Counted from the stretch's first letter, positions 53,221 to 62,757 are shown. The stretch: 64,000 nucleotides of DNA from Roseomonas sp. OT10 (GCF_020991085.1 NZ_CP087719.1:4608001-4672000); one strand, 5' to 3'. The notes: generated by a model not told the origin, from the sequence alone. Made by a program: numbers and translations.

Positions 53221-54942
53221 TCAGCAACCGTCCCCAGCCTCGCCGCACCCACGCATCAGGGCAATCCGCGCACAGGTCTCATTAGCTGGACGCATAGCCC
53301 TGCCGGCGTCCCCTTCCGCCGAGGCTGCTGGGGATGGCTCCCAGCCCGGTGGCAGCATCGGCTTGTTCCACCCATGGCCCCGGACGGTCTCGACATATTC
53401 GGGCCAGGGCCAGTCGATCGGGGGGCGAAAGCCAGCCGGCAACAGGGGCGCCACCCATCGGCTGCCACCATGGCCTCCGCCCGTGCGTTCGGCGAACTCG
53501 GCCCTGGCGGCGCCGAGAATGCAGGGATTCTGCATCAGGCCCACCAGCGTGGAGCCGATCACCTCGCCCGCCTTGCAGATCATCGGGTCCATCATCGCCG
53601 GCACGCCGCCCATCGCATTGCGCGCCCAGTCCGGATAGCGGAAGCCCGGCTGCAAGGGGCGAAGCATGGGGCGGCCGACGAACAGCCGCACCGTCGGGAC
53701 ATGCCACGTGTATTCGGTATAGTCGTCCGAGGTGTAGTTGCGCTGCCACTCCGGCAGGGTGCGCCGCAACTGCCGCTCTCCCTCCTCCGGATCCTGCAGG
53801 ACGGAGATTTCAGGAAGCAGCGGGTCGGCCACCTCCGGCAATCCCAAATTGCCCAGAATTCGGCGGGCGAAGCCCAGAGCCTCCTCGCCCCAGGAGGGTG
53901 GGCCGCAATCGCGGAAGACATCCATGGTGAAGCGGGCCAGGGCATGGTTCGGGATGCCGTGGCGCACCTTCGCCACCCAGTCCGCGCGCCAGCGGCAATG
54001 CGTCGCGAGCGCGGCCGCGGCGGCGTTCTGGTCCAGCACCCGCTCGATGCGCTCCGCCATCTCCAGTGTCGTCACGCGCCAGGCGTACTGGATCTGCGCG
54101 AAGCGCGGCGCGTGGTTGTCGGCGCAGGCATCGCCCGCCGCCAGGATCGCCTCGTTCAGGGTCCAGCGGCCGTCATGCGTGAGCATGCTTTCGCGCGTCA
54201 GCTTGCTGACCGTGTACATCATGACGAGCGCATCGGTCGCGCCCGGCGCCCGGGCGACGGCCGCGGTGTTGTAGACCGGCTGGGCCCGTCCGCCATCGGC
54301 CGCAGCACCCAGCCAGCTTTCCGGCTCGAAGCAGGTAAAGGTGTAGATCTTGCTCCAGTAGCAGCCGCAATGCGTGTCCCAGACGACGCTGTTGGCCAGC
54401 CCCGGCAGGTAGTGCGGGTGGAAGGACAGCATCGCATCCAGACCGTCATAGGCGCCGTTCAGCGCATGCACCGCCTTGGCGCCGCAGACCTTCTCCGCCG
54501 GCTCGCCGAAGAGGACGAGAGTGCCCGGCAGGCCGAACCGGTCCTTCGCGGCCTTCGCCGCCAGCATGCCCGACAGCGCTCCGATTCCGAGCGCGGAATG
54601 CGGGTCGGTATGTCCCGCCGCGGCCCAGTGCAGCCCCTCGCGCGGCTTGCGGAAGGGCACGGGCTCCTGGCTCTGCCCCGGCACCGCATCGTATTCCGCG
54701 TGCGCCCCCAACACCGGCCCACCCTCGCCGTAGCGTGCGATGAAGGCCGTGGGCATGCCGCAGGACGGGTTCTCGACGGTGAAGCCCTCCGCCCTTAGCC
54801 GCTCCACGTACCAGGCTGCGGAGCGGTACTCCCGCCAGGCGGGCTCATGCAGGTGCCAGATCGCCATGTGGTCGGCCGAGATCCGATCCCCGTTCGCCGC
54901 GATCCAGTCGCGCGCGAAGGACTGGGCGGGGCTGAGAGTCAT
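53221..54942 (-). CDS. M20-family amidohydrolase (AbgB-like)
   Basis: A 573-aa metallopeptidase of the AbgB/aminobenzoyl-glutamate hydrolase type. GYGEGGPVLGAHAEYDAVPG, AAGHTDPHSALGIGAL, LVLFGEPAEKVCGAKAVHAL and HGIPNHALARF are the usual metal and dimer-domain landmarks. It is longer than AbgB (about 480 aa) because of the C-terminal stretch after GAARAEFAERTG. ATG 54942 overlaps the permease stop by 4 bp. It is the last gene of the nine-gene operon and probably hydrolyses the imported N-acyl or amide substrate. Its 3' end borders the IS5 relic. Confidence 0.88.
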   Translation of the reverse strand: MTLSPAQSFARDWIAANGDRISADHMAIWHLHEPAWREYRSAAWYVERLRAEGFTVENPSCGMPTAFIARYGEGGPVLGAHAEYDAVPGQSQEPVPFRKPREGLHWAAAGHTDPHSALGIGALSGMLAAKAAKDRFGLPGTLVLFGEPAEKVCGAKAVHALNGAYDGLDAMLSFHPHYLPGLANSVVWDTHCGCYWSKIYTFTCFEPESWLGAAADGGRAQPVYNTAAVARAPGATDALVMMYTVSKLTRESMLTHDGRWTLNEAILAAGDACADNHAPRFAQIQYAWRVTTLEMAERIERVLDQNAAAAALATHCRWRADWVAKVRHGIPNHALARFTMDVFRDCGPPSWGEEALGFARRILGNLGLPEVADPLLPEISVLQDPEEGERQLRRTLPEWQRNYTSDDYTEYTWHVPTVRLFVGRPMLRPLQPGFRYPDWARNAMGGVPAMMDPMICKAGEVIGSTLVGLMQNPCILGAARAEFAERTGGGHGGSRWVAPLLPAGFRPPIDWPWPEYVETVRGHGWNKPMLPPGWEPSPAASAEGDAGRAMRPANETCARIALMRGCGEAGDGC

Positions 54943-55721
54943 GGCTGCGGGCCTCTCCGGCGGCGGAGCCACCCCTCGGCCAGCAGGCCCAGGGCGGTGG
55001 CGAGGATCATGAGGGTGGCGACGGCCGCGATGGCCGGATCCACATTGTCGCGGATGCCGTCCCAGATGGCGCGCGGCAGCAGGTAGACGTTCAGGCCGGT
55101 GATGAAGAGCGTCACCACCGTCTCGTCCCAGGCCGAGACGAAGGCCAGGGCCGCCCCGGCGAGGATGCCGGGGCGGATCTGCGGCAGCGTCACCCACCAC
55201 AGCGTCTGCCACCGCCCCGCGCCGAGCCCGCGGGCCGCCCTCTCCAGCCGCGCATCCATGTTGGCGAGGCTGGCGGAGGCGGCGATCATCACGAAGGGAA
55301 GGCTGGTCAAGGTATGGGCCAGGACCACGCCGGCATAGGTGTCGACCAGGCCCAGCCGCGCCAGATGCCGATACAGCGCCACGGCGCTAACGATGCCCGG
55401 CACGACGATGGGCAGCAGCACCAGGATGCGCAGGACCTCGCCCAGCCGCGAGGCGATCCGCCAGAAGGCGACGGCGCTGGGCACCCCCAGCGCCAGGGCC
55501 AGCAGCGTCGCCGCGGCCGCGCAGAGGAAGCTTCGCAGGATGGCGCCGGACCACAGCGCGTTCTCCCAGAGGGCACGGTAGTGCTGCAGCGAAACGCGCT
55601 CCTCGGGAAGCGAGAGGAAGCGCTGGTCGGTGAGTGAGACGGGCACCACCACCAGCATCGGCAGCACGAGGAAGCCGAGCACGAGCCACGCCGCCATCCG
55701 GACGGCCGCGACGCGGCTCAC
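54939..55721 (-). CDS. ABC permease, PotC/spermidine-type
   Basis: A 260-aa permease with six membrane segments. LVLGFLVLPMLVVVPVSLTD is at the N-terminus and AARGLGAGRWQTLWWVTLPQ is the EAA loop. The region SAWDETVVTLFITG is typical of PotC/opine permeases. It overlaps both neighbours by 4 bp. Confidence 0.92.
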   Translation of the reverse strand: MSRVAAVRMAAWLVLGFLVLPMLVVVPVSLTDQRFLSLPEERVSLQHYRALWENALWSGAILRSFLCAAAATLLALALGVPSAVAFWRIASRLGEVLRILVLLPIVVPGIVSAVALYRHLARLGLVDTYAGVVLAHTLTSLPFVMIAASASLANMDARLERAARGLGAGRWQTLWWVTLPQIRPGILAGAALAFVSAWDETVVTLFITGLNVYLLPRAIWDGIRDNVDPAIAAVATLMILATALGLLAEGWLRRRRGPQP

Positions 55722-56557
55722 GATGCGCCGAGGAGGCGGCGCGGATCGACCCAGCGGGAGGCGGCGCCGATCGCGAGGCCCACGGTCAGCAGCAGCGAGG
55801 TCGCCAGCATGGCGGCCACGCCCCAGCGCAGCAGCTCCTGCACGTTCCAGGCGATCAGCTCGGCGATCATCATCGTCCGCCCGCCGCCCAAGATCGCCGG
55901 GGTGACGTAGAAGCCGAGCGAGAAGACGAAGACCAGCACGGCCGCCGTGACCAGGCCGGGCAGAGTCTGCGGCAGGAAGACGCGGCGGAAGGCGGTGAAG
56001 GGACCGGCGCCGAGCCCACGCGCCGCGGCGACATGGCGGCGGTCGATGCCGCGCATGTTGGCCAGCAGTGGCAGCACGGCGTAGGGCACCATGTAGTGCA
56101 CCATGCCGATCAGCACGCCGGTCTCGTTCCGGACCAGGGCTAGGGGCTCCGACACCAGCCCGCTGCCCAGAAGCAGCGCGTTCACCATCCCTTCCCGGCG
56201 CAGCAGCATCACCCAGGCAAAGGCCCTGGCCAGGACCGACAGCCAGAAGGGCAGCAACACGCAGAACAGCATGAGCCGCGCCTGCCGCTCGGGCGCGCCC
56301 AGGATGGCATAGGCCAGCAGGTAGCCGAGCGCCACGGCGACGAGGGTGGTGACCGTGCCGAGGCGCAGGGTGGTGAGCAGCGCACGCTGGATCGGCGCGC
56401 TGTCCCAGAGCAGCGCGTAGTTGCCCAGGCCGGGATGCGGTTCCGTCACGGAGAGCTGCAACAGCTCCAGCAGGGGGGCGAGGTAGAAGGCGGCGCAGAA
56501 GAGCAGCGTCGGCGCCACCAGGAGCCAGTCTGCCCTGTCCGAACGGAGGGAGCCCAT
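55718..56557 (-). CDS. ABC permease, PotB/spermidine-type
   Basis: A 279-aa permease. LLVAPTLLFCAAFYLAPLLE is the first helix, and AARGLGAGPFTAFRRVFLPQ TLPG is the EAA loop. The ALRLGTVTTL-type segment and RQARLMLFCVLLPFWLSVLA are typical of PotB-like proteins. It starts 3 bp after the binding-protein gene. It pairs with the downstream PotC-like permease. Confidence 0.92.
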   Translation of the reverse strand: MGSLRSDRADWLLVAPTLLFCAAFYLAPLLELLQLSVTEPHPGLGNYALLWDSAPIQRALLTTLRLGTVTTLVAVALGYLLAYAILGAPERQARLMLFCVLLPFWLSVLARAFAWVMLLRREGMVNALLLGSGLVSEPLALVRNETGVLIGMVHYMVPYAVLPLLANMRGIDRRHVAAARGLGAGPFTAFRRVFLPQTLPGLVTAAVLVFVFSLGFYVTPAILGGGRTMMIAELIAWNVQELLRWGVAAMLATSLLLTVGLAIGAASRWVDPRRLLGAS

Positions 56558-56560
56558 CCG

Positions 56561-57676
56561 TCAGGAGGAGATCAGGTCGAGGAAGATCGGCTGCAACCGC
56601 TCCTGATGGTCAATGTACCATTGCGCGTCGATCGGGAACTGCCGGCTGCGGTTGGCGGCACTCGCCAGGTTGACCTCCGCCATGTCCTCCGGGACGAGCG
56701 CGCCTCCCGCCGGGTTGGCCGGCGCCAGATCCCAGGCGCGGAACAGGGCGGCCTGGCGCTCCGGGTCCTGCATCGACCGGATGAAGTCGAAGGCGAGCGA
56801 ACCGCCGGGATTGGCGCTCGGCACCACCCAGACGCCGGGGATGATCTGGCCCTGGTTGAGCGTGAAGCGGACCCTGCCGCGCGTGTCGCGGCCGAGCTGG
56901 GCCGCACGCGTGCTCCACAGGCAGCCCATCGTCGCCTCGCCTTCCCGGAGGAGGGTCTGGCTCTCCGCGGCCGTGGTCCAGAAGATGACGTGTGGCTTGA
57001 GTTCCCGCAGCTTCGCCAGCGCGCGCTTCTCGTCGAGGGGGTAGAGGCGGTCCATCGGCACGCCGTCGGCGAGCAGGGCGATCTCGAAGGCGCCCTGCAG
57101 GTCCCGCCGCATGGTGCGCTTGCCGGGGAAGTCGCGGACGTTCCAGAAATCCGCCCAGCCCTGCGGCGCCCGCCCGCTGAAGCGGCCAGTGTCCCATGTC
57201 AGCACGTTGCTGAAGAGGTAGGCCGCAACGCAGAACTCGTAGGCGAATTCCGGGAAGACGGCGTTCCGGTCGACGCGGCTGTAGTCGATGCGCTGCACCA
57301 GGCCCTGGCGGCCCAGGATGACGCTGTTCGCGACGGAGCTGTCGCAGACATCCCAGGTGACGCGCCCGGCCTCGACCATGGCGCGGATGCGGCCGGCGGA
57401 GGGGCCGGAGCCGTCGATCAGCACCCGCGTGCCGGTGTCGCGGGTGAAGGGATCGCCGAAAATGGACTGGAAGTGGCGGATGGAATCGCCGCCCCAGTTC
57501 GCCAGCACGACCTGCTTCGCCTCCTGGGCCGCGGCGGCGGCGGGCAGCAGCCCCAGCGCCGCGAGGCCGGCCAGGAAGCGGCGGCGATCCGTCTTCGACC
57601 GCCCGGCCCGCTCGGCGAGGGATCGCATCGTATCGGCCAGGACGTCGGGAGCACTTGGCAGGACCTGCTTCGTCAT
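56561..57676 (-). CDS. Extracellular solute-binding protein, PotD/spermidine-opine type
   Basis: A 371-aa family-1 binding protein. TDRRRFLAGLAALGLLPAA is a Tat signal cleaved near AAAQ. VVLANWGGDSIRHFQSIFGD, VCDSSVANSVILGRQGLVQR and GWADFWNVRDFPGKRTMRRD place it with PotD/opine-type proteins. The ligand cannot be read. The ATPase immediately upstream is of the amino-acid class, so this importer has no dedicated PotA in the window. Confidence 0.92.
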   Translation of the reverse strand: MTKQVLPSAPDVLADTMRSLAERAGRSKTDRRRFLAGLAALGLLPAAAAAQEAKQVVLANWGGDSIRHFQSIFGDPFTRDTGTRVLIDGSGPSAGRIRAMVEAGRVTWDVCDSSVANSVILGRQGLVQRIDYSRVDRNAVFPEFAYEFCVAAYLFSNVLTWDTGRFSGRAPQGWADFWNVRDFPGKRTMRRDLQGAFEIALLADGVPMDRLYPLDEKRALAKLRELKPHVIFWTTAAESQTLLREGEATMGCLWSTRAAQLGRDTRGRVRFTLNQGQIIPGVWVVPSANPGGSLAFDFIRSMQDPERQAALFRAWDLAPANPAGGALVPEDMAEVNLASAANRSRQFPIDAQWYIDHQERLQPIFLDLISS

Positions 57677-57726
57677 CCGTTCCTCGTTCCCTCGGGCAGG
57701 GGTGGGTACTGGGCGCTGCGCCGGCG

Positions 57727-58470
57727 TCAGTGGCGCAGCACGGCAGAGAGAAATTGCCGTGACCTCGCCTCGCGTGGGTCGTCCAGGAAGCCGCGCGCCG
57801 GGCGGTCCTCGACGATCTCCCCACCGGCCAGGAAGATGACGCGGTCCGCCGCGCTGCGCACGAAGCCCAGCTCGTGGCTGACGACCACCATGGTCATCCC
57901 GTCGGCGACCAGGTCGCGCATGACCTGCAGCACCTCCGACACCATCTCCACATCCAGGGCGGAGGTGGGCTCGTCGAACAGCATGAGCCGCGGCCGCATG
58001 GCCATGGCACGGGCGATGGCGACGCGCTGCTGCTGCCCGCCGGAGAGGTGGCGCGGATAGGCGTCGGCCTTGTGCGCCAGCCCGACCCGCGCCAGCGTCG
58101 CCTCCGCCTGCTGCTCCGCCTCCTCCCGGCCCATGCCCTGCGTCAGGGTCGGCGCCATCGCGACGTTCTGGCGGGCGGTGAGGTGCGGGAAGAGATGGAA
58201 GAGCTGGAAGACCATCCCGATCCGGGACCGGGCCCTGCGCAGCTGCGGTCCGGACAGGCGGGTCAGCTCCTGCCCCTCGAAGGCGACGCTGCCGTCGTCG
58301 GGGCGGTCGAGCAGGTTCATGCAGCGCAGCAGGGTGGACTTGCCGCCCCCGGAGGGACCGAGGATCGCGAGCACCTGCCCGTCCGGGAGGTCCAGGTCGA
58401 TGCCCCGCAGGACGGGCTGGCCGCCGAGCACGCGCCGCAGCCCGCGCAGCCGCAGGAGGGGGGCCGGCAT
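57727..58470 (-). CDS. Polar amino-acid ABC transporter ATPase
   Basis: A 247-aa HisP/GlnQ-type ATPase with Walker A GPSGGGKST, Q-loop in GMVFQLFHLFPHLTA, signature LSGGQQQRVAIARA, Walker B LMLFDEPTSALDVE and H-loop VVVSHELGF. There is no C-terminal TOBE domain, unlike PotA. Its ATG overlaps the permease stop by 1 bp (TGATG). It may serve both the upstream amino-acid permeases and the downstream PotB/PotC pair. Confidence 0.94.
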   Translation of the reverse strand: MPAPLLRLRGLRRVLGGQPVLRGIDLDLPDGQVLAILGPSGGGKSTLLRCMNLLDRPDDGSVAFEGQELTRLSGPQLRRARSRIGMVFQLFHLFPHLTARQNVAMAPTLTQGMGREEAEQQAEATLARVGLAHKADAYPRHLSGGQQQRVAIARAMAMRPRLMLFDEPTSALDVEMVSEVLQVMRDLVADGMTMVVVSHELGFVRSAADRVIFLAGGEIVEDRPARGFLDDPREARSRQFLSAVLRH

Positions 58471-59150
58471 CACGCCTCCATCCTCCGCCGGGCAAAGCGC
58501 TCGGCGTGACTGGCCGCCCATTGCAGCAGCAGCAGCAGGACGGCATAGGCGGCGACCGCGCCGACCAGGGGCGTGGAGTTGCGCGTGAAGACCTGCGCGG
58601 CCCGGGCGCTGGTCAGAATCTCGAAGTAGCCGATGACGAAGGCCAGAGGCAGGTCGCGCAGCACCAGCGTCGCCTGGCTGGTCAGCGAGGGGAGCATGAT
58701 CAGCGCGACCTGCGGCAGGACGACATGGCGCAGCCGCTGCCAGGGCGAGAGGCCCATCGCGTCCGCGGCGAGCCGCTGCCCCCGGTCCAGGCCGAGGAAG
58801 CCCGCGCGGTAGATCTCGGCGAAGGAGGCGCCGTGCTTCAGGGCGAAGGCGACGGCGCTGGCCACGAAGGGGTCGATCGACAGGCCGAGCAGCGGCAGCA
58901 GCACGTAGTAGGAGAGCACCAGCAGGACCAGAAGCGGCAGGGCCCGCATCACGTCGACGTACCATTCCAGCGCGGCGCGGAGGAGGCGGCTCGGCAGGCT
59001 GGACAGGACGAAGACCAGCGCGCCGGCGAGGGGTGCGAGGACCAGCACGGCGAGGCCGAGACGAAGGGTGCCCAGCGCGCCTTCCCCCAGCACGATCCGG
59101 GCCCGCCAGAGCGCCTCGCCGTTCAGGAAGTGGCGTGCCAGCTCCTCCAT
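58470..59150 (-). CDS. Polar amino-acid ABC transporter permease
   Basis: A 226-aa HisM/GlnP-type permease. WYVDVMRALPLLVLLVLSYY and GQRLAADAMGLSPWQRLRHV with LPQVALIMLPSLTSQ are the conserved segments. ATG 59150 overlaps the other permease stop by 1 bp. It forms the membrane channel with the upstream gene. Confidence 0.92.
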   Translation of the reverse strand: MEELARHFLNGEALWRARIVLGEGALGTLRLGLAVLVLAPLAGALVFVLSSLPSRLLRAALEWYVDVMRALPLLVLLVLSYYVLLPLLGLSIDPFVASAVAFALKHGASFAEIYRAGFLGLDRGQRLAADAMGLSPWQRLRHVVLPQVALIMLPSLTSQATLVLRDLPLAFVIGYFEILTSARAAQVFTRNSTPLVGAVAAYAVLLLLLQWAASHAERFARRRMEA

Positions 59151-59818
59151 CAGAACGCCCGCGCGACCCGCCGTTCCCAGCGGCGCGTCAGTCGGACCAG
59201 GGGCAGGATGATGGCGAGGTAGCCCAGGCCCGCGGCCACGAGCGGCGAGGGCTGCGTGGTCATGTTCTGCACGGCCAGCGCCGCCTGGGTCAGGTCCGTC
59301 AGGGCGATGGCCGAGGCGATGGAGGTGTTCTGCACCAGCAGCACGAGGCTGGAGGCGAAGGGGGCCGCGCCCACCACGGCCGCCTGCGGCCCGATCACGC
59401 GGGCGAGGATATGCAGCGGCGCCATGCCCAGGCTGTGGGCCGCATCCCACTGGCCCTGGCCGATGGCCGCGAGCGCGCCCCGGAAGACCTCGGAGAAGTA
59501 GACCGTCTGGGCGACGGTCAGGGCGATCAGCGTCGAGGCGAAGGCGCTGAAGGCCGGCCCGACGAAGGGCAGGGCCAGGTAGATGAAGACCACCAGCATC
59601 ACGGCCGGCACGCTGCGCGCCAGCCAGACCAGCCCCGTCAGCGGGGTGGCCAGCCATGCCGGGCCATGGCGCCGGCCGAGCGCGATGGCCAGCGCCGGCG
59701 GGATGGCGAGCACCAGCGTGCACAGGGCCAGCGCCACCGTGTTGGCCAAGCCCTCGAGCAGCAGGCTGCGGAACTGCCAGACCGGCGTCGGATCAAGGTA
59801 GGCGAGGAGGCGGGTCAT
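59150..59818 (-). CDS. Polar amino-acid ABC transporter permease
   Basis: A 222-aa permease. VWLARSVPAVMLVVFIYLAL and GQWDAAHSLGMAPLHILARV with IGPQAAVVGAAPF are the family segments. The start follows the binding-protein stop by 103 bp, the largest gap inside this operon; the gap is GC-rich and shows no clear hairpin or gene. Confidence 0.92.
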   Translation of the reverse strand: MTRLLAYLDPTPVWQFRSLLLEGLANTVALALCTLVLAIPPALAIALGRRHGPAWLATPLTGLVWLARSVPAVMLVVFIYLALPFVGPAFSAFASTLIALTVAQTVYFSEVFRGALAAIGQGQWDAAHSLGMAPLHILARVIGPQAAVVGAAPFASSLVLLVQNTSIASAIALTDLTQAALAVQNMTTQPSPLVAAGLGYLAIILPLVRLTRRWERRVARAF

Positions 59819-59921
59819 GCCGTCCTCCCGTCGCCTCGTGCTGCGGTCGGGGCCCGGGGACGGCCACGGCGGCCGCGGCGCCAGGGGGGCGCCATGCCGC
59901 GCCGGCGGCCGTCCGCCCGCA

Positions 59922-60797
59922 TCACGCCGCGCAGCCGCGGCTCTGGGCCGTGACCGTGGGAACCACCTTCACCGTCGGACCGTCCGGATCGGGGTCGGCC
60001 TGGAACCACTGGCGATAGATCTCGGCCAGCTTGCCCTCGCCCTTCAGCGCGTCGATCGCGCGGTTCACCTCCTCGCGGAGCGGATCGCCCTGGCGCAGCA
60101 GATAGCCGACGGGGAAGTAGGTCTCGGGCACGCGCGCGGCCAGGACCACGGCGGGATTGCCCCGGGTCTGCCAAAGGGCCGGGAACTCGCTCTGGACGGC
60201 GGCATCGATGCGCCGCTGCTCCAGCGCGAGGAACAGGGAGGGGTTGTCGGGGAACACGACCTTCTCGAAGCGGACGGTCTTGAGCGTCTCGTCGGCCAGC
60301 TTGTCGGAGGTGGAGCCGATGGATTCGATTCCGACCTTCAGACCGGCGAGATCGCGCATCGACTTGATGCGCGGCGCGAGGTCCGGGCGCGTCGAGATCG
60401 ACTGGCCCGAGGCATAGGTCGGGACGGTGTACTCGCCGACACCCTGCGGGTTCAGCAGCCGCGGGCAGGTCATGAAGGCGGAGGCGGCGCTGATCCGGAA
60501 GATGCCCGCGTTGAGCGAGGTGAAGTTCTGCGAGAATGGCACGCGGACGTAACGGAACTCGATGCCCAGCTTCTGTCCCACGGCCGTCAGGATATCGAGC
60601 TCGAAGCCGACGCTGTCCCCCTTCTCGTTGATGAAGGAGAAGGGGGCCAGGGTCAGGCTCGTGCCGCACAGCACGATGTTGGACGGCACGGTGCCGCCAC
60701 CGAGGGGGCGGCCCTGGGCCATCGCCGAAGCCGGGGCCAGGGCGCCGGCGGCGAGCAGGGTCTGTCGGCGGCTGAGCCTGGGCAGGTTGCTGGGCAA
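59922..60797 (-). CDS. Polar amino-acid ABC substrate-binding protein, TTG start
   Basis: A 291-aa family-3 binding protein. No ATG fits: TTG 60797 has GGAGG (60810-60806) 8 bases upstream and gives LPSNLPRLSRRQTLLAAGAL, a Tat signal ending near ASAMAQ. NIVLCGTSLTLAPFSFINEK, GFELDILTAVGQKLGIEF and AGLKVGIESIGSTSDKLADE follow. It is the second gene of the operon, after the aldolase-like gene. Confidence 0.9.
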   Translation of the reverse strand: MPSNLPRLSRRQTLLAAGALAPASAMAQGRPLGGGTVPSNIVLCGTSLTLAPFSFINEKGDSVGFELDILTAVGQKLGIEFRYVRVPFSQNFTSLNAGIFRISAASAFMTCPRLLNPQGVGEYTVPTYASGQSISTRPDLAPRIKSMRDLAGLKVGIESIGSTSDKLADETLKTVRFEKVVFPDNPSLFLALEQRRIDAAVQSEFPALWQTRGNPAVVLAARVPETYFPVGYLLRQGDPLREEVNRAIDALKGEGKLAEIYRQWFQADPDPDGPTVKVVPTVTAQSRGCAA

Positions 60798-60805
60798 GGA
60801 CGGGT

Positions 60806-60810
60806 CCTCC
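60806..60810 (-). promoter_or_regulatory. Shine-Dalgarno site that fixes a TTG start
   Basis: GGAGG on the minus strand lies 8 bases before TTG 60797. It supports this codon as the start of the binding-protein gene, for which no suitable ATG or GTG exists before the signal peptide. Confidence 0.65.
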
Positions 60811-60883
60811 GCTGCGTCTGGGGAAAGGGGGAGCCGGCATCTCCCGGTCGGGGCAGGGCGGCGCGCGGGGCCTCTCGCGCCGC

Positions 60884-61672
60884 TCACAGGCGGAAGCCGG
60901 GGTCGACCCGGTCGAGTTCGCGCAGAAGCGCCGGCCATTCGCGCTGTCCCATGGGCACGGGATCGTCCTCGAACTGCCGGGCGGCACGCTCGCAGGTGTC
61001 GGGGTCCGGGATCTCCAGCGGCCGCCCCGTGGCGAGGACCTGCATCTGCACGCGGCAGGCCCGGTCCAGGTAGTACATGAGGTAGAAGGCGTGCGCGACA
61101 GACCGTCCGGCGGTCAGCAGGCCGTGGTTGCGCAGCAGCAGGGCATGGTGCGGGCCGAGATCGGCTTCGATGCGCTCGCGCTCGCCCAGCTCCAGCGCGA
61201 CGCCTTCATAGGCGTGGCAACCGAGACGGTTGTGGAAGAGCATCGACCACTGGCTCAGCGGCAGCAGCCCCTCCGACAGGACGGAGACGGCGATGCCGGC
61301 TTGGCTGTGCGTGTGCATGACGCAGTCGACGTCCGGGCGCGCCTCGTGCACCGCGCCGTGGATCACGAAGCCCGCATAGTTCAAGTCGCCGAAGGCGCGG
61401 TCGGTGTTCTGCCCGCTGCCGTCGATCTCGATCAGGCTGGAGGCGGTGATCTCGCTGAACAGCCAGCCGAAGGGGTTGATCAGGAAGTGGCCGGGCTTGC
61501 CCGGGATGCGCGCGGAGATGTGGGTCTGGACCAGGTCGTCCATGCCGTAGAGGGCCACCAGCCGATAGGCGGCGGCGAGGTCCACCCGCACGGCCCATTC
61601 CTCGGGGCTGCAGCCGTTGCGCCGGGAGGGGACGGAGCCGGGGGCGGCGGGACGTCGGGCGATGGTGTGCAT
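60884..61672 (-). CDS. Class II aldolase/adducin-family protein
   Basis: A 262-aa zinc aldolase-fold protein. DDLVQTHISARIPGKPGHFL and FGWLFSEITASSLIEID are the N-terminal substrate regions. The metal histidines are in VMHTHSQAGIAV and LLRNHGLLTAGRSV. FucA/AraD-type enzymes cleave sugar phosphates, but non-sugar members are common. ATG 61672 leads the nine-gene operon and is divergent from a LysR gene with 149 bp between. Confidence 0.9.
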   Translation of the reverse strand: MHTIARRPAAPGSVPSRRNGCSPEEWAVRVDLAAAYRLVALYGMDDLVQTHISARIPGKPGHFLINPFGWLFSEITASSLIEIDGSGQNTDRAFGDLNYAGFVIHGAVHEARPDVDCVMHTHSQAGIAVSVLSEGLLPLSQWSMLFHNRLGCHAYEGVALELGERERIEADLGPHHALLLRNHGLLTAGRSVAHAFYLMYYLDRACRVQMQVLATGRPLEIPDPDTCERAARQFEDDPVPMGQREWPALLRELDRVDPGFRL

Positions 61673-61821
61673 GCGTCTCAGCCTTCGACCGCGGCGCCGT
61701 GCCATGGGCGCCCGCGCAGGACCGGCCCGGCCGGCACGCAAGGGACATGCCAGCCTCGCCGTCCATGGCGAGGCGGGCGGGCGGCGAGGGGCATGGACCG
61801 ATTCTTGCTGCCCGGCACGGC

Positions 61822-62757
61822 ATGAACCTGCGGCAGATGGAAATCTTCTGTGCGGTCATGCGCTGCCGCACGACGGTGGCGGCGGCCTTCGAGCTCGGCA
61901 TCACGCAGCCCGCCGTCAGCGCCGCCATCAAGCACATGGAGGCGCAGACGGGGCTGACCCTGTTCGAACGGCTCGGCAACCGGCTGGTGCCCACGCGCGA
62001 GGCCATGGTCCTGTACCACGACACCGAACCGCTCCAGGCCATGGCCAGGGCGCTGGCGGTGAAGGTGCAGGACCTGCGGCACAGCCGCCGCGGCCATCTG
62101 CGCATCCTGTCCACCCAGGCGGTGGCGCAGGTGCTGGGTGCCCGGGCGCTGTCCGGCTTCAAGGCAAGCCGGCCCGACGTGCAGGTCTATTTCGAGGTGG
62201 CATCGACCGAGGGGGTGGTCGAGATGCTCGAAAGCGGCTTCGCCGAGCTCGGCCTGGCGGTCGCGCCGCCGCCGCGCCCCGGCATCCGGACGGAGGTACT
62301 GGCCAGCGGTGCCATGGTGGCGGCGCTGCCGGTCGGCCATGCGCTCGCTCGGCAGGCGGCCATCCCGGCGGCCGACCTGGCCCGGGAGCCCCTGGTGGGC
62401 ATCGAGAGCGCGGCGCGGCTGGGCGGCATGGTGCGCGCCGCCTTCGATGCCGCGGGGGTGGAATACCGGCCGGGCATCGAGGTGCGTCACGGCGCGACCG
62501 CCTGCATGCTGGTCGACCAGGGCCTGGGCGTCGCGGTCGTCGATCCCTTCTCGGCGGCGGCGGAAACGCGGCGACAGATCGTGATCCGCCCGTTCCTGCC
62601 CGCCATCGACCTGCCGGCCTGCGCCATGTCCCTGGAGGCGAGGCCACTCTCGCGCCTGTCGGATCAGTTCCTGCGGGCCCTGCGCCTCGTGTGCCACGAC
62701 GCCTTCCCTAGCCCAGGCGCCGCACCAGCGCGTGCCCGGCCGCGGCCGCGGCACTGA
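61822..62757 (+). CDS. LysR-family transcriptional regulator
   Basis: A 311-aa LysR protein. MNLRQMEIFCAVMRCRTTVA then AAFELGITQPAVSAAIKHME is the winged HTH. The effector domain contains LRILSTQAVAQVLGARAL and HGATACMLVDQGLGVAVVDP. It is divergent from the aldolase-led operon, so it is the likely regulator of that operon. Its last 50 bp overlap the 3' end of the converging amidohydrolase gene. Confidence 0.93.
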   Translation: MNLRQMEIFCAVMRCRTTVAAAFELGITQPAVSAAIKHMEAQTGLTLFERLGNRLVPTREAMVLYHDTEPLQAMARALAVKVQDLRHSRRGHLRILSTQAVAQVLGARALSGFKASRPDVQVYFEVASTEGVVEMLESGFAELGLAVAPPPRPGIRTEVLASGAMVAALPVGHALARQAAIPAADLAREPLVGIESAARLGGMVRAAFDAAGVEYRPGIEVRHGATACMLVDQGLGVAVVDPFSAAAETRRQIVIRPFLPAIDLPACAMSLEARPLSRLSDQFLRALRLVCHDAFPSPGAAPARARPRPRH

